A stretch of 64,000 bases of DNA, from the NCBI RefSeq assembly GCF_023502395.1, contig NZ_JAMFMB010000017.1:40573-104572 (forward strand), in the 5' to 3' direction. The notes beneath the pieces are model-generated. The model was not told where the DNA came from and did no database searches. It saw only the letters and a program-made list of their open reading frames with translations. The first letter of the stretch is position 1. Every line of letters starts with the position of its first letter. The stretch is from Ruegeria spongiae (lineage in GTDB: Bacteria; Pseudomonadota; Alphaproteobacteria; Rhodobacterales; Rhodobacteraceae). A program made the position numbers and the translations under genes. Below are positions 9,572 through 18,483 of the stretch, in pieces.

Positions 9572-10043
9572 CCGCAGAACCCTGCTGATGCTGCCGCTGG
9601 CGCTTGCCGCCTGCGGTTTCTCTCCTGTCTACGCACCGGGCGGCAATGCCGACCTGCTGAATGGCAAGATCGAGGTTTCAGCCCCCACTTCGACCGATAC
9701 CTATCTGCTGGTGCGCAATCTTGAAGGCAATCTGGGCCGTGCGGCGAACCCGGACTACCGGCTGAACGTCTCGCTATCGACCAGAACCCAGGGCCAGGCG
9801 ATCACTGCCGACAACGCGATCCTGCGCTATGCGCTTGCGGGGCGGGTAGAGTATTCGCTGATCCGGGTTGCCAATGGCGAGATTGTCTCCTCCGGCGATG
9901 TGTCGAATTTCGTGGGCTATTCCGCCACCGGCTCGACCGTTGAGACGCTGGCCAGCGAAAAGGACGCCAACAAACGCCTGATGGTGATTCTCGCCGATCA
10001 ACTGACCACCGAGCTTTACAGCCTGCCGGACCTCACCGCATGA
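9558..10043 (+). CDS. lptE: LPS-assembly lipoprotein LptE
   Basis: A 161-residue lipoprotein. The signal [20 protein letters not shown] has lipobox LAAC, followed directly by [10 protein letters not shown], the typical LptE opening. The rest has alternating strands ([27 protein letters not shown]). LptE plugs the LptD barrel and helps place LPS in the outer leaflet. It overlaps the leuS end by 14 bases and its own stop overlaps the holA start (ATGA), the standard alphaproteobacterial leuS-lptE-holA order. Confidence 0.9.
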   Translation: MSSFNRRTLLMLPLALAACGFSPVYAPGGNADLLNGKIEVSAPTSTDTYLLVRNLEGNLGRAANPDYRLNVSLSTRTQGQAITADNAILRYALAGRVEYSLIRVANGEIVSSGDVSNFVGYSATGSTVETLASEKDANKRLMVILADQLTTELYSLPDLTA

Positions 10044-11068
10044 AGCTGAGCCCGCGCGACGCCGAGGGTTATTTCGCACGTCCCGACGCCTCAAAGACCG
10101 GCATCCTGATCTATGGCGCTGACGCCATGCGGGTGGCGCTGAAGCGGCAGCAGGTTCTGGCCGCACTGCTGGGCGCCAATGCCGATGAAGAGATGCGGCT
10201 GACCCGCCTGTCCGGTTCCGATCTGCGCTCGGACCCGACCTTGCTGCTGGACGCGATCAAGGCCGTGGGCTTCTTTCCCGGCCCACGCGGTGCATTTGTC
10301 GAAGAGGCGACAGATGCCGCCGCCCCTGCGGTGCTGTCGGCGCTGTCGGACTGGGCCGAGGGCGATGCCCAGATCATCGTCACGGCGGGGCAGTTGAAAC
10401 CGTCCTCCAAGCTGCGCAAGGCGTTTGAGACCCATCCCAACGCCTATGCAGTGGGCATCTATGACGACCCGCCAACACGCTCCGAGATCGAGCGCATTCT
10501 GTCCGAGACCGGGATTCGCAACGTTCCCCGCGAACCGATGTCGGCACTGGTCGATCTGGCGGGCGAGCTTGGGCCCGGCGATTTCGCCCGCACGGTGGAA
10601 AAGCTGGCGCTATACAAACGCGGCGACGAGGCCGAGCTGTCGCTGGACGATATCCAGACCTGCGCGCCGCAATCCAGTGAGGCAGGACTGGACGATGTGC
10701 TCAATATCGTGGCCGAGGGGCGCACGGGTGAGATCGGCCCGCTGATGCGGCGGTTGGTGGCGCAGGGCACAACCGGCGTGTCGCTCTGCATCGGGGCGAC
10801 CTGGCATTTTCGCACGCTTTATACCTGCGCGGCTGATCCCGGCGGTCCGGCGCAGGGAATCGGGCGGTTGCGCCCACCGGTCTATGGCAAGCGCCGCGAC
10901 CGTATTCTGCGACAGGCGCAGACCTGGGGTGCGCCGCGACTGGAAACCGCGCTGACGTTGCTGACCGATACCGATCTGCAACTGCGCTCGGCCGGGCAGA
11001 CAGCCCCGGCCATGGCGCTGGTCGAACGGGCGCTGATCCGGCTGGCAATGCTGGCGCGGGCGCGTTGA
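10040..11068 (+). CDS. holA: DNA polymerase III delta subunit
   Basis: A 342-residue clamp-loader subunit that opens the beta sliding clamp. It has the HolA N-terminal region (GILIYGADAMRVALKRQQVLAALLG), the beta-contacting strand with a bulky hydrophobic pair (VGFFPG), IIVTAGQLKPSSKLRKAFE, and a C-terminal helical collar with WHFRTLY and KRRDRIL. No active Walker motif is expected in delta. It starts at an ATGA overlap with lptE and has normal length. Confidence 0.92.
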   Translation: MKLSPRDAEGYFARPDASKTGILIYGADAMRVALKRQQVLAALLGANADEEMRLTRLSGSDLRSDPTLLLDAIKAVGFFPGPRGAFVEEATDAAAPAVLSALSDWAEGDAQIIVTAGQLKPSSKLRKAFETHPNAYAVGIYDDPPTRSEIERILSETGIRNVPREPMSALVDLAGELGPGDFARTVEKLALYKRGDEAELSLDDIQTCAPQSSEAGLDDVLNIVAEGRTGEIGPLMRRLVAQGTTGVSLCIGATWHFRTLYTCAADPGGPAQGIGRLRPPVYGKRRDRILRQAQTWGAPRLETALTLLTDTDLQLRSAGQTAPAMALVERALIRLAMLARAR

Positions 11069-11140
11069 CGTGACGCGGTGTTTGGCTTGATCTGGCCTCG
11101 GATCGCGCCAGTATCCGCTCAGCCATAAATAGGAGCCGAA

Positions 11141-11731
11141 ATGTACACCGTTTACGGAAAACCGATGACCAGAACCTTCCGGGTTCTGTGGATGCTGGAA
11201 GAGATCGGGGCGGAATACGATCTGGTGCCCGCCGCTCCGCGCAGCCCCGAGATCACGGCGCTGAATGCGTCCGGCAAGGTGCCGGTGCTGCAGGTGGATG
11301 ACGACTATGTCACCGACTCCACCGCCATCATGACCTTTCTGGGCGACCGGCATGGTGCATTGACCCATCCCTCGGGCACCGTAGCGCGGGCGCAGCAGGA
11401 CGCGGTGACACATTTGCTGCTGGATGAGTTGGACGCGGTCCTGTGGACTGCCGCCCGGCATTCCTTCATCCTGCCCGAGGAACAGCGGCATCCCGGCGTC
11501 AAGGACAGCCTGAAATGGGAATTTGCGGGCAATGCGGCCCGTCTGGCCGAGCGGATCGACGGCCCCTATCTGTGTGGGGATCAGATGACGATTGCCGACA
11601 TTATCTGCGTGCATTGCCTGAACTGGGCGATCGGCGCGAAATTCCCGCTGGAAAACCAGACGCTTGCCGATTACGCCAAAGGGATCCGGTCACGCGAAGC
11701 GTTTCAGCGGGTCCGGGCATTGGCCACTTAG
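11141..11731 (+). CDS. Glutathione S-transferase family protein
   Basis: A 196-residue GST. The thioredoxin-like N-domain (MYTVYGKPMTRTFRVLWMLEEIGAEY) has the GKVPVL cis-Pro loop and the DSTAIMTFL glutathione-contacting motif (DST for the usual ES). The C-terminal helical domain carries YLCGDQMTIADIICVHCLNWA, the capping-box region. Substrate is unknown. Its last four bases overlap the convergent flavoprotein gene. Confidence 0.88.
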   Translation: MYTVYGKPMTRTFRVLWMLEEIGAEYDLVPAAPRSPEITALNASGKVPVLQVDDDYVTDSTAIMTFLGDRHGALTHPSGTVARAQQDAVTHLLLDELDAVLWTAARHSFILPEEQRHPGVKDSLKWEFAGNAARLAERIDGPYLCGDQMTIADIICVHCLNWAIGAKFPLENQTLADYAKGIRSREAFQRVRALAT

Positions 11732-12906
11732 GCGTTCAGACGCGCGGCGGCGGCACGACCCGCCCAGCGCCCGGTGGCCAGGCAGGCGGTCAACAGGTAA
11801 CCGCCGGTCGGGGCCTCCCAATCCAGCATTTCCCCGGCACAATACGTGCCGGGCATCGCCGTCAGCATCAGGGCCTCGTCCAGCGCCGCGTGCATCACGC
11901 CGCCCGCAGTCGAGATCGCCTGATCCATCGGCCGCAGCCCGGCATGCCGGACCGGCAGCGCCTTGATCAGCCGTGCCAGATCCAGTGGCGCGTCTGGCAG
12001 CGGACGACCGAACTCCATCAACAGCGCCAGCTTGGCCGCATCCAACCCCAGCCGCTTGCGCAGGTGATTGCCCAGGCTGGTCTTGCCACGCGGCGCGGAT
12101 AGCCGCTTGCGGATAGCCTCCTCCGAGGATCCGGCCAGCAGGTCTACGGTCAGTTCCGCGCCCTCGCGCACCGGTTTGCTGATCGCGTAGATGCCGCCGC
12201 CTTCCAGCCCCTGCGCGGACAGGATCGCCTCGCCGCGCGACATGGTGTCCCCGGCCCGCCACGCCACGCCTTTCAGGGGCTGGCCCAGTACCGCCTCCAT
12301 ATGCGCCGACCATGCGACCCGCAGCCCGACATTTGCCGCAGCAAACGGGCTGAGCGCCACGCCCCGGTCGCGTAACATCTCGGCCCAGGCCCCGTCAGAG
12401 CCCAGCCGCGCCCAACTTGCACCGCCCAGCGCCAGAATCACCGCATCGGCATGCAGCACGTGCGGCCCGTCGGGGGTGTCGAAACCAACTTTCCCGTCCT
12501 GCCACCCGGTCCAGCGCCAGCGGGTGCGGCGGGTCACGCCCAACCCATCAAGCCGCGCCAGCCAGGCCCGCAACAACGGCGAAGCCTTCATTACGCGCGG
12601 AAAGACACGACCGGAGGAGCCAGTGAACACCTCCTGATCCAGCCCACGCGCCCAATTGATCACCTGAGCGGCGTCGAATTCACTGATCATGGGTCGCAAC
12701 CAGTCTGCCGCCTCACCATAGGCTGACAAAAGCGGTTCCAGCGGTTCGTCCTTGGTCAGGTTCAGGCCCGACTTTCCCGCCATCAGCAACTTGCGCCCGA
12801 ACGAGGGCTTGGCGTCTGCCAGCAGCACCGTGTGACCCGCGCGCGCCAGTTCCTCTGCCGCCATCAACCCGGCGGGACCGGCACCGATCACCACGGCTTC
12901 AGGCAT
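11728..12906 (-). CDS. BaiN/HI0933-like FAD flavoprotein (TIGR03862 type)
   Basis: A 392-residue flavoprotein. The N-terminal dinucleotide site AVVIGAGPAGLMAAEELA is followed by KLLMAGKSGLNLTKDEP, the diagnostic block of the HI0933/BaiN family. A second FAD contact VILALGGASWARLGSDGAW and the C-terminal GTYCAGEMLDWEAPTGGY close the fold. It is predicted to be an NAD(P)H- or quinone-linked oxidoreductase; the physiological substrate is unknown for most members. It is cytosolic, with normal length and start. Confidence 0.88.
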   Translation of the reverse strand: MPEAVVIGAGPAGLMAAEELARAGHTVLLADAKPSFGRKLLMAGKSGLNLTKDEPLEPLLSAYGEAADWLRPMISEFDAAQVINWARGLDQEVFTGSSGRVFPRVMKASPLLRAWLARLDGLGVTRRTRWRWTGWQDGKVGFDTPDGPHVLHADAVILALGGASWARLGSDGAWAEMLRDRGVALSPFAAANVGLRVAWSAHMEAVLGQPLKGVAWRAGDTMSRGEAILSAQGLEGGGIYAISKPVREGAELTVDLLAGSSEEAIRKRLSAPRGKTSLGNHLRKRLGLDAAKLALLMEFGRPLPDAPLDLARLIKALPVRHAGLRPMDQAISTAGGVMHAALDEALMLTAMPGTYCAGEMLDWEAPTGGYLLTACLATGRWAGRAAAARLNA

Positions 12907-12974
12907 GCCGCCCTCTTGCGCGCCGCCACAGGCTCGCGGATGCTATGCGCTCACAACCTGTCATTCGAGCTTCC

Positions 12975-13265
12975 ATGTCCGATCCCGTCTGTCCCCTGTG
13001 CAACCGTCCGATACCATCCGGTTCCGGCAGCTTGCATCATCTGATCCCAAAACTGAAAGGGGGCAAGGGCGGGCCGACGGTTTTGCTGCATGATATCTGC
13101 CACCGTGAAATCCATGCCACGCTGAGCGAGGCCGAATTGGCGCGGTCTTTTGACACGATTGCCTCACTGCGAACCCATCCAAGGCTAGCGAAGTTCATCG
13201 CATGGATCGCAAAGCGCCCGCCCGGCTTTCGCTCGAAAGTACCGGGCAAGCGCCGGTCGCGGTGA
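12975..13265 (+). CDS. Small HNH-type protein
   Basis: A 96-residue protein with an HNH/zinc-finger-like layout: CPLCNRPIP near residues 5-13 (a CxxC zinc half), SLHHLIPK at about 19-26 (HH of the HNH motif), then LLHDICHREIHATL with a further Cys-His-His set. The pattern CxxC...HHLIPK...CHREIH is that of small HNH nucleases. The C-terminus is basic (RPPGFRSKVPGKRRSR), consistent with nucleic-acid binding. It is divergent from the flavoprotein gene. A DNA-cleaving role is inferred, not shown; it could be a structural zinc protein. Confidence 0.75.
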   Translation: MSDPVCPLCNRPIPSGSGSLHHLIPKLKGGKGGPTVLLHDICHREIHATLSEAELARSFDTIASLRTHPRLAKFIAWIAKRPPGFRSKVPGKRRSR

Positions 13266-13994
13266 TCAACCCGGCAGGACCGGTACGCCCGAGGGATCGG
13301 TCGCGGCGCTGCCCAGCCCTGCCACCTCAATCCCCAACAGATCGGGAACCGGTGCAAACACTGCATTTTCGACGTGTTGGAATTCGAGCACTGTATAAGG
13401 CCGCCGCCACAACCATTCACGATTGCCCGCCGCCCAGAGGTCAGGCAGCGGCGGGTGCTCATCGGTGAAGGCCAGAAAATGCAGGTCGAAGCCGTAGGCG
13501 TTGACATCCTGCACTGACAACAGCCGCATTCCGAGGTCTTTCCAATAAGCGGTATCCACCTGAATATCGCCACTGCGCAGGGTGATCTGTCCGATCCGTG
13601 CCTCGGCAAACGGCGCATCCGGGTCGCCGGCATCCGACGCCCTGTTGCCCTCGAAATCCCATTGCAGCAATTCGATCACGAAGCCCTCGGGATCGCTCAG
13701 ATGAGCCATGTAGCCGATATCGAGGAACTGTTTCGGCTCGCTCACCGCGACGCCTTTGGCCCGGAGCGCGCGCACCGCATCGTCGAGATTGGGCAGAGTG
13801 ATCCCGATCTTCCAATAACGCTGGCCAGGGTCATGGGCATAACCGCCGCCACCGGGGTGCAGCACCAGATCTGCATCCTGCCCGGCATAGCCGAGACGCC
13901 CATCATCCTGCGCCTTCATGCCCAGATTGCCGGTATAGAAAGCAGCAAGCGTCGCAGGATCGGCGCAGCGCAGATGCAGGCCGGACAGCCTCAT
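13266..13994 (-). CDS. VOC (glyoxalase/dioxygenase-fold) family protein
   Basis: A 242-residue protein made of two vicinal-oxygen-chelate modules. Module 1 starts LSGLHLRCADPATLAAFYTGNLGM and ends with HLSDPEGFVIELLQWD; module 2 runs IGQITLRSGDIQVDTAYWKDLGMRLLSV to about PYTVLEFQHVENA. Metal ligand candidates are the His in LHLRC and the Glu in FVIELLQ. The start chosen is ATG 13994, which gives an ATGA overlap with the upstream gene; a TTG at 14000 is also in frame. It is the third gene of the SDR/hydratase-like/VOC operon. Substrate unknown. Confidence 0.85.
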   Translation of the reverse strand: MRLSGLHLRCADPATLAAFYTGNLGMKAQDDGRLGYAGQDADLVLHPGGGGYAHDPGQRYWKIGITLPNLDDAVRALRAKGVAVSEPKQFLDIGYMAHLSDPEGFVIELLQWDFEGNRASDAGDPDAPFAEARIGQITLRSGDIQVDTAYWKDLGMRLLSVQDVNAYGFDLHFLAFTDEHPPLPDLWAAGNREWLWRRPYTVLEFQHVENAVFAPVPDLLGIEVAGLGSAATDPSGVPVLPG

Positions 13995-14599
13995 GGGCAA
14001 AGCTCTGCGATGGCCGTGGCGATGGCCGGGTCCGCCGCGACGCTATCGGCCACCAGATCCTGCGCGGTCTGCATCAGAGCTTCCGGCTCGACGATCCGGT
14101 CCACCAGGCCAAACGCATAGGCTTCCTGCGCGGTGATCTTTTGCCCGGCCATCAGGATCAGCCGCGTGCGAGCCGGGCCGATCAGCGCCGCCATGCGTTT
14201 GGGGTCAGAGGGTTGGGGTCGAAAGCCCAGTTTCATCACCGGATAGAAGAACTTGGCCGACGGCACGGCAATGCGCAGATCGCAGGCCAGTGCCATCCCG
14301 TTGGCCCCGCCCGCCAGCGTCCCGTTGAGCGCCGCGACGGTCAGACAGGGCAGCGCCGTAATCGCGCCTGACAGTTTTTCCCACAGGTCAGAGGTGGCCA
14401 GCCCGGCCTTGGCCTCGTCCAGATCGGCACCGGCGCTGAAGACCTTGCCCTTGCCGGTCAGGATCAGCGCCCGCGCCGCGGTCGCGGCCTGCGCGATTTC
14501 CACCAGATCACCCAGCATCTCGCCGGTCAGCGAATTGGCCTTCTCGGGCCGGTCCAGCGTCACGGTCCAGAGCCCGTCCTTGCGGTCAACTTCGATCAT
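13991..14599 (-). CDS. Enoyl-CoA hydratase/isomerase family protein with altered active site
   Basis: A 202-residue crotonase-fold protein: LDRPEKANSLTGEML, LILTGKGKVFSAGADLDE (oxyanion-hole strand) and LNGTLAGGANGMALACDLRIA are clear. The two positions that carry the catalytic glutamates in classical hydratases appear as Gly (in ANGMALACD) and Val (FYPVMKLGF instead of PE). It is also shorter than the usual 255-260 residues, lacking much of the C-terminal helical part. It may be a thioesterase, isomerase or binding member rather than a hydratase. ATGA overlaps join it to the SDR gene upstream and the VOC gene downstream. Confidence 0.88.
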   Translation of the reverse strand: MIEVDRKDGLWTVTLDRPEKANSLTGEMLGDLVEIAQAATAARALILTGKGKVFSAGADLDEAKAGLATSDLWEKLSGAITALPCLTVAALNGTLAGGANGMALACDLRIAVPSAKFFYPVMKLGFRPQPSDPKRMAALIGPARTRLILMAGQKITAQEAYAFGLVDRIVEPEALMQTAQDLVADSVAADPAIATAIAELCP

Positions 14600-15348
14600 A
14601 TCAGCCCGACCCTCTTGCGGATCGCCTCCTGCCGCAGAGACACTTCTGTTCCGATGAATTCATCCGCATCGGGTGAACACATCCACAGCATCGCGCGCGC
14701 GGGCCAGTCCGGCGGGATGTGATCCTCCCAGTCCAATTGGCTGACCGGGTTGATGCCCGAGGCCTTGATCTCGCGCTGCATCTGGGTGGCCACCGTGCCC
14801 GGCGACATCCCCATGGCGCGGATGCCGTTGTGACGCTCCTCCAGATCCAGACAACCCGTCAGCATCGCCGCGCCTGCCTTGGAGGCGCAATAATGGCTCC
14901 AGGCTTCGATCGGGTTGTGGGCTGCGCCGGAACTGACCGTGATGATCGTGCCCCCACCGGTCTGCCGCATCACCGGAACCGCCGCGCGCATCCCGTAGAA
15001 GACACCTTTGAGGTTGATGTCGATCATGTGACCCCAGGCAGCGGGTTCGGCGCCCGCAAGATGCGAGATCGGGTCGATCGCCCCGGCATTGCCGATCAGC
15101 ACGTCCAACTGACCGAAGCTTTGCATGCAGGTATTCACCGCCATCTCGACCTGCGCGTAATCCGTCACATCGCAGACCACCGGCACCGCCCGGTGACCAA
15201 TTTCGTCGGCAAGTTCCTGAATATGCTGGCCGGTGCGCGCAGCCAGCACCAGATTTGCCCCTGCTTCGGCAAAGACGCGCGCGGTTTCCGCGCCGATGCC
15301 CCGGCTGGCCCCGGTTATCAATACTGTTTTTCCCTGCATTTCGGGCAC
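14596..15348 (-). CDS. Short-chain dehydrogenase/reductase
   Basis: A 250-residue classical SDR. The cofactor motif is VLITGASRGIGAETAR, followed by the structural IGNAGAID, the catalytic Ser in TVSSGAAH and the YCASK Tyr-Lys pair. The start is set at GTG 15348 because AGGAGG lies five bases upstream; the ATG at 15339 would be too far from it. First gene of a three-gene coupled operon with a hydratase-like and a VOC protein, suggesting a small catabolic or detoxifying pathway. Substrate unknown. Confidence 0.9.
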   Translation of the reverse strand: MPEMQGKTVLITGASRGIGAETARVFAEAGANLVLAARTGQHIQELADEIGHRAVPVVCDVTDYAQVEMAVNTCMQSFGQLDVLIGNAGAIDPISHLAGAEPAAWGHMIDINLKGVFYGMRAAVPVMRQTGGGTIITVSSGAAHNPIEAWSHYCASKAGAAMLTGCLDLEERHNGIRAMGMSPGTVATQMQREIKASGINPVSQLDWEDHIPPDWPARAMLWMCSPDADEFIGTEVSLRQEAIRKRVGLI

Positions 15349-15480
15349 TCTATCCTCCTGCTCGCGGCGCTTGGCAAACACTTAGTTGACCGACAGAGGG
15401 CGGTCCAGCCCCAGCCCCCCTTGACGCCCGGTCGCCAAGAACGGACGATGCGCGCAAAATTGATCTGGAAAGGTTCCCCG

Positions 15481-17013
15481 ATGTCCACATTTTTGCGCCG
15501 CTCCTGCGGAGCCGCCTTCGTTTATGCCCTCGCCGCGCAGGGCGCGTCGGCGGACCTGACCGCCCAGGATGTCTGGGCCGATTGGCAGGCCTATATGAAC
15601 GGTATGGGGTATGAGGTCAGCGCCTCGGAGGCCACCTCCGGCGCGGTCACAACCATCTCGGATCTGGCGATGTCGATGCCGCTGCCCGAAGAGGATGGCA
15701 ACTTCGTCATGACCATCCCGGAAATGACTTTGACCGAAAACGGCGACGGTACGGTTGCCATCGGCCTGCCCGACTCGTTTCCGCTGACCCTCGACTTCAA
15801 AAGCCCGGACGAGGGCGCATTCCAGGTCGAACTGACTTATTCGCAGGAAAATCTGGCGATGGCGGTCTCCGGTGCACCCGATGACATGACCTATGACTAT
15901 GCCGCCGATACGGTCACGGTGGAACTGACCTCACTGACGGACAATGACGAGGTCCTGCCCCCCGACGCGTTCAAGGCGCTGATGAAGATCAGCGGAGTAA
16001 CCGGAACCTCGCAGATGAAAATCGGCGATATGCGCGACGTAGCCCAGACCATGAAGGCGGCGGCGCTGAGCTATGAGGTGGCATTCGACGACCCCGAAAG
16101 CGAAGAGCAGGCCTTGATTGCCGGTGAAATGGAGGGGTTGGGCTTTACCGGCAGCGGCGCGCTGCCCAAGGAATGGGATGCGGCGGATTACCAGAGCCTG
16201 ATGGAATCGGGCTTCAACTTCGCGGGCGGGTTCACCTTCGAGAAGGGCAATACCAACGTGAGCGGCAACGCCGAAGAAGGCCCGTTCACGCTTGCCAGCA
16301 ACTCGCAAGGCGGGACGTTCGACGTCGCAATGACGGACGCTCAGATCAAATATGACGTGAAGCAGAACGACACCAAACTGGCGGTGACCTCGGGCGATCT
16401 GCCCTTCCCGATCGAAATGGCCATGGCCAGTGCCGGGCTGACCTTTGAATTCCCGGTTCAGGCCGGCGACACCCCGCAGCCCTTTGCGTTCGGGATGGAA
16501 CTGACCGACTTCACCATGTCCGACATCTTGTGGAGCATGTTCGACCCTGCGGGCGCGCTGCCGCGTGATCCCGCGACCGTAGCGCTGGACACCGAAGGCA
16601 CCGCGACGGTTCTGGTCAATTTCATGGACCCGGCCGTGGCCGAAACGCTGGAGGCCACCGACGCGGCGCCAGGCCAGCTTGAAACGCTCAACATCAAGCA
16701 ACTGCTGATCTCGATGGTTGGCGCCAAGCTTACGGGCACCGGAGCGTTTGCGTTTGACAACACCGGCACCAATACCGAGGAGTTCGGCGGCATGCCCGCA
16801 CCTACCGGTGTGGCCAATCTGGAACTGACCGGCGCCAACGCGCTGATCGACAAGCTGATCGGCATGGGGATGCTGGCGGAACAGGATGCCATGGGTGCGC
16901 GGATGATGATGGGCCTGCTGGCGGTGCCGGGCGACGCGCCCGATACGCTGAAATCGGAAATCGAGATCAACAAAGAGGGCCATATTTCGGCCAATGGGCA
17001 GCGGATCAAGTGA
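15481..17013 (+). CDS. DUF2125 family exported protein
   Basis: A 510-residue protein. The N-terminus MSTFLRRSCGAAFVYALAAQGASA is a Sec signal peptide. The mature part is long, acidic and beta-rich with repeated patterns of alternating polar and hydrophobic residues (for example FVMTIPEMTLTENGDGTVAIGLP and MTDAQIKYDVKQND) and matches the DUF2125 family of alphaproteobacteria. The role is unknown; an envelope location is expected. The ATG at 15481 has GGAAAGG upstream; an ATG at 15448 would also be in frame and would prepend 11 residues. Confidence 0.82.
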   Translation: MSTFLRRSCGAAFVYALAAQGASADLTAQDVWADWQAYMNGMGYEVSASEATSGAVTTISDLAMSMPLPEEDGNFVMTIPEMTLTENGDGTVAIGLPDSFPLTLDFKSPDEGAFQVELTYSQENLAMAVSGAPDDMTYDYAADTVTVELTSLTDNDEVLPPDAFKALMKISGVTGTSQMKIGDMRDVAQTMKAAALSYEVAFDDPESEEQALIAGEMEGLGFTGSGALPKEWDAADYQSLMESGFNFAGGFTFEKGNTNVSGNAEEGPFTLASNSQGGTFDVAMTDAQIKYDVKQNDTKLAVTSGDLPFPIEMAMASAGLTFEFPVQAGDTPQPFAFGMELTDFTMSDILWSMFDPAGALPRDPATVALDTEGTATVLVNFMDPAVAETLEATDAAPGQLETLNIKQLLISMVGAKLTGTGAFAFDNTGTNTEEFGGMPAPTGVANLELTGANALIDKLIGMGMLAEQDAMGARMMMGLLAVPGDAPDTLKSEIEINKEGHISANGQRIK

Positions 17014-17033
17014 TCCCCGCGCCATGACACCGG

Positions 17034-17058
17034 ACGGGCCGCCTGTGCGGCCCGTTTC
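17034..17058 (+). terminator. Terminator-like hairpin after the DUF2125 gene
   Basis: A 9-bp stem ACGGGCCGC/GCGGCCCGT with a CTGT loop is followed by only TT, so the T tract is weak. It separates the DUF2125 gene from pmbA. Confidence 0.55.
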
Positions 17059-17136
17059 CATTCGGACGCCCCCTGCCTTGAAGCTACGCCACCGCAGGGC
17101 TAGGTCCGCAGAAAGCCAAAGTTGAAAGATCACCGA

Positions 17137-18483
17137 ATGACACAGCACCCCGGAGATATCTGCCAAGACCTGCTGAAGGCGGCGCGCGACGCTGGTGCCG
17201 ACGCGGCGGATGCGATCGTGCTGCAGGGCAGCTCGGTCTCGGTCGAGGTGCGTAAAGGCGCGCTGGAACATGCCGAGCGTTCCGAGGATGCCGATCTGGG
17301 CTTACGGGTTCTGCTGGGCCAGCGGCAGGCGCTTGTATCGTCCTCGGACATGCGCCCGGAAGCGTTGCGGATGATGGCCGAACGCGCCGTTGCCATGGCT
17401 CGTGAAGCGCCCGAGGACCCGTTTTGCGGGTTGGCAGACGCCAGCGATCTGGCCGCAGATGTCTCGGTCGATGCTTTGGATCTTGCCGACCCAGCCGACC
17501 CGCCCTCGCCCGAAGCCCTGATGCAGGACGCGCTGGCTGCCGAGGCCGCCGCGATGGCGGTGGACGGGGTGAGCCAGGTCTCGGATGCGGCGGCGGGCTA
17601 TGGCGAGCACCGCGTGCATCTTGCCGCAAGCAACGGGTTTTCGGGTGGCTACACCCGGACCGGCAGGTCCCTGTCCTGCGTAGCGATCTCGGGCACCGGC
17701 ACCGGGATGGAGCGCGACTATGACGGTGACAGCCGCACCTATCAAAGCGATCTGCGCAAACCGCACGAGATCGGGCGTCTGGCCGCCGAACGCGCCGTCA
17801 GCCTGCAAGGCGCGCGCAAACCGCAGACCGGCACGTTTTCGGTCCTGTTCGACGAACGGATTTCATCCTCGCTGATCGGTCATCTGATGGCGGCCTGCAA
17901 CGGATCGTCGGTGGCACGCGGCGCCTCCTGGCTGAAGGACGGGCTGGAAACGCAAGTCCTGCCCGAGGGCCTGTCACTGACCGAAGACCCGCACCGCCCC
18001 CGCGTCTCGGGCTCGCGTCCCTTTGATGCCGAGGGGCTGCCCACCCGTCGCCGCCTGGTCGTCGACAATGGCGTGCTGACCGGCTGGACGCTGGATCTGG
18101 CCAGCGCCCGCAAACTGGGCATGAGTTCGACCGGGAATGCCACGCGCGGCGTGTCATCGCCACCCTCGCCCAGCAGCTGGAACCTGTCGCTGACGCAAGG
18201 GGCGGTATCCCGTGCCGATCTGATGCGCGACATGGGCACCGGTCTGCTGGTAACCTCGATGATCGGGTCCACCATCAACCCCAATACCGGCGACTATTCC
18301 CGCGGCGCGTCGGGCTTCTGGGTCGAAAACGGAGAGATCGCCTATCCGGTCAATGAATGCACCATTGCGGGCAATCTGCGCGACATGCTGTTGCGGATTA
18401 TTCCGGCCAATGACGCGCGCGCCAACCTGTCGCGTGTGGTGCCCTCGCTGCTGATCGAAGGGATGACCCTTGCCGGGAACTGA
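17137..18483 (+). CDS. pmbA: TldD/PmbA family metalloprotease component
   Basis: A 448-residue protein with the PmbA/TldD architecture: N-terminal VRKGALEHAERSEDADLGLRVL, a central FSVLFDERISSSLIGHLMAA, and C-terminal NECTIAGNLRDMLLRI (ECTIAGN is the family hallmark). In E. coli TldD-TldE form a heteromeric zinc protease; the TldD subunit has the HExxxH motif and PmbA/TldE does not. No HExxxH is visible here, so this is the TldE-type partner. The ATG at 17137 is preferred over a TTG at 17122. It overlaps cysQ by 14 bases. Confidence 0.9.
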   Translation: MTQHPGDICQDLLKAARDAGADAADAIVLQGSSVSVEVRKGALEHAERSEDADLGLRVLLGQRQALVSSSDMRPEALRMMAERAVAMAREAPEDPFCGLADASDLAADVSVDALDLADPADPPSPEALMQDALAAEAAAMAVDGVSQVSDAAAGYGEHRVHLAASNGFSGGYTRTGRSLSCVAISGTGTGMERDYDGDSRTYQSDLRKPHEIGRLAAERAVSLQGARKPQTGTFSVLFDERISSSLIGHLMAACNGSSVARGASWLKDGLETQVLPEGLSLTEDPHRPRVSGSRPFDAEGLPTRRRLVVDNGVLTGWTLDLASARKLGMSSTGNATRGVSSPPSPSSWNLSLTQGAVSRADLMRDMGTGLLVTSMIGSTINPNTGDYSRGASGFWVENGEIAYPVNECTIAGNLRDMLLRIIPANDARANLSRVVPSLLIEGMTLAGN

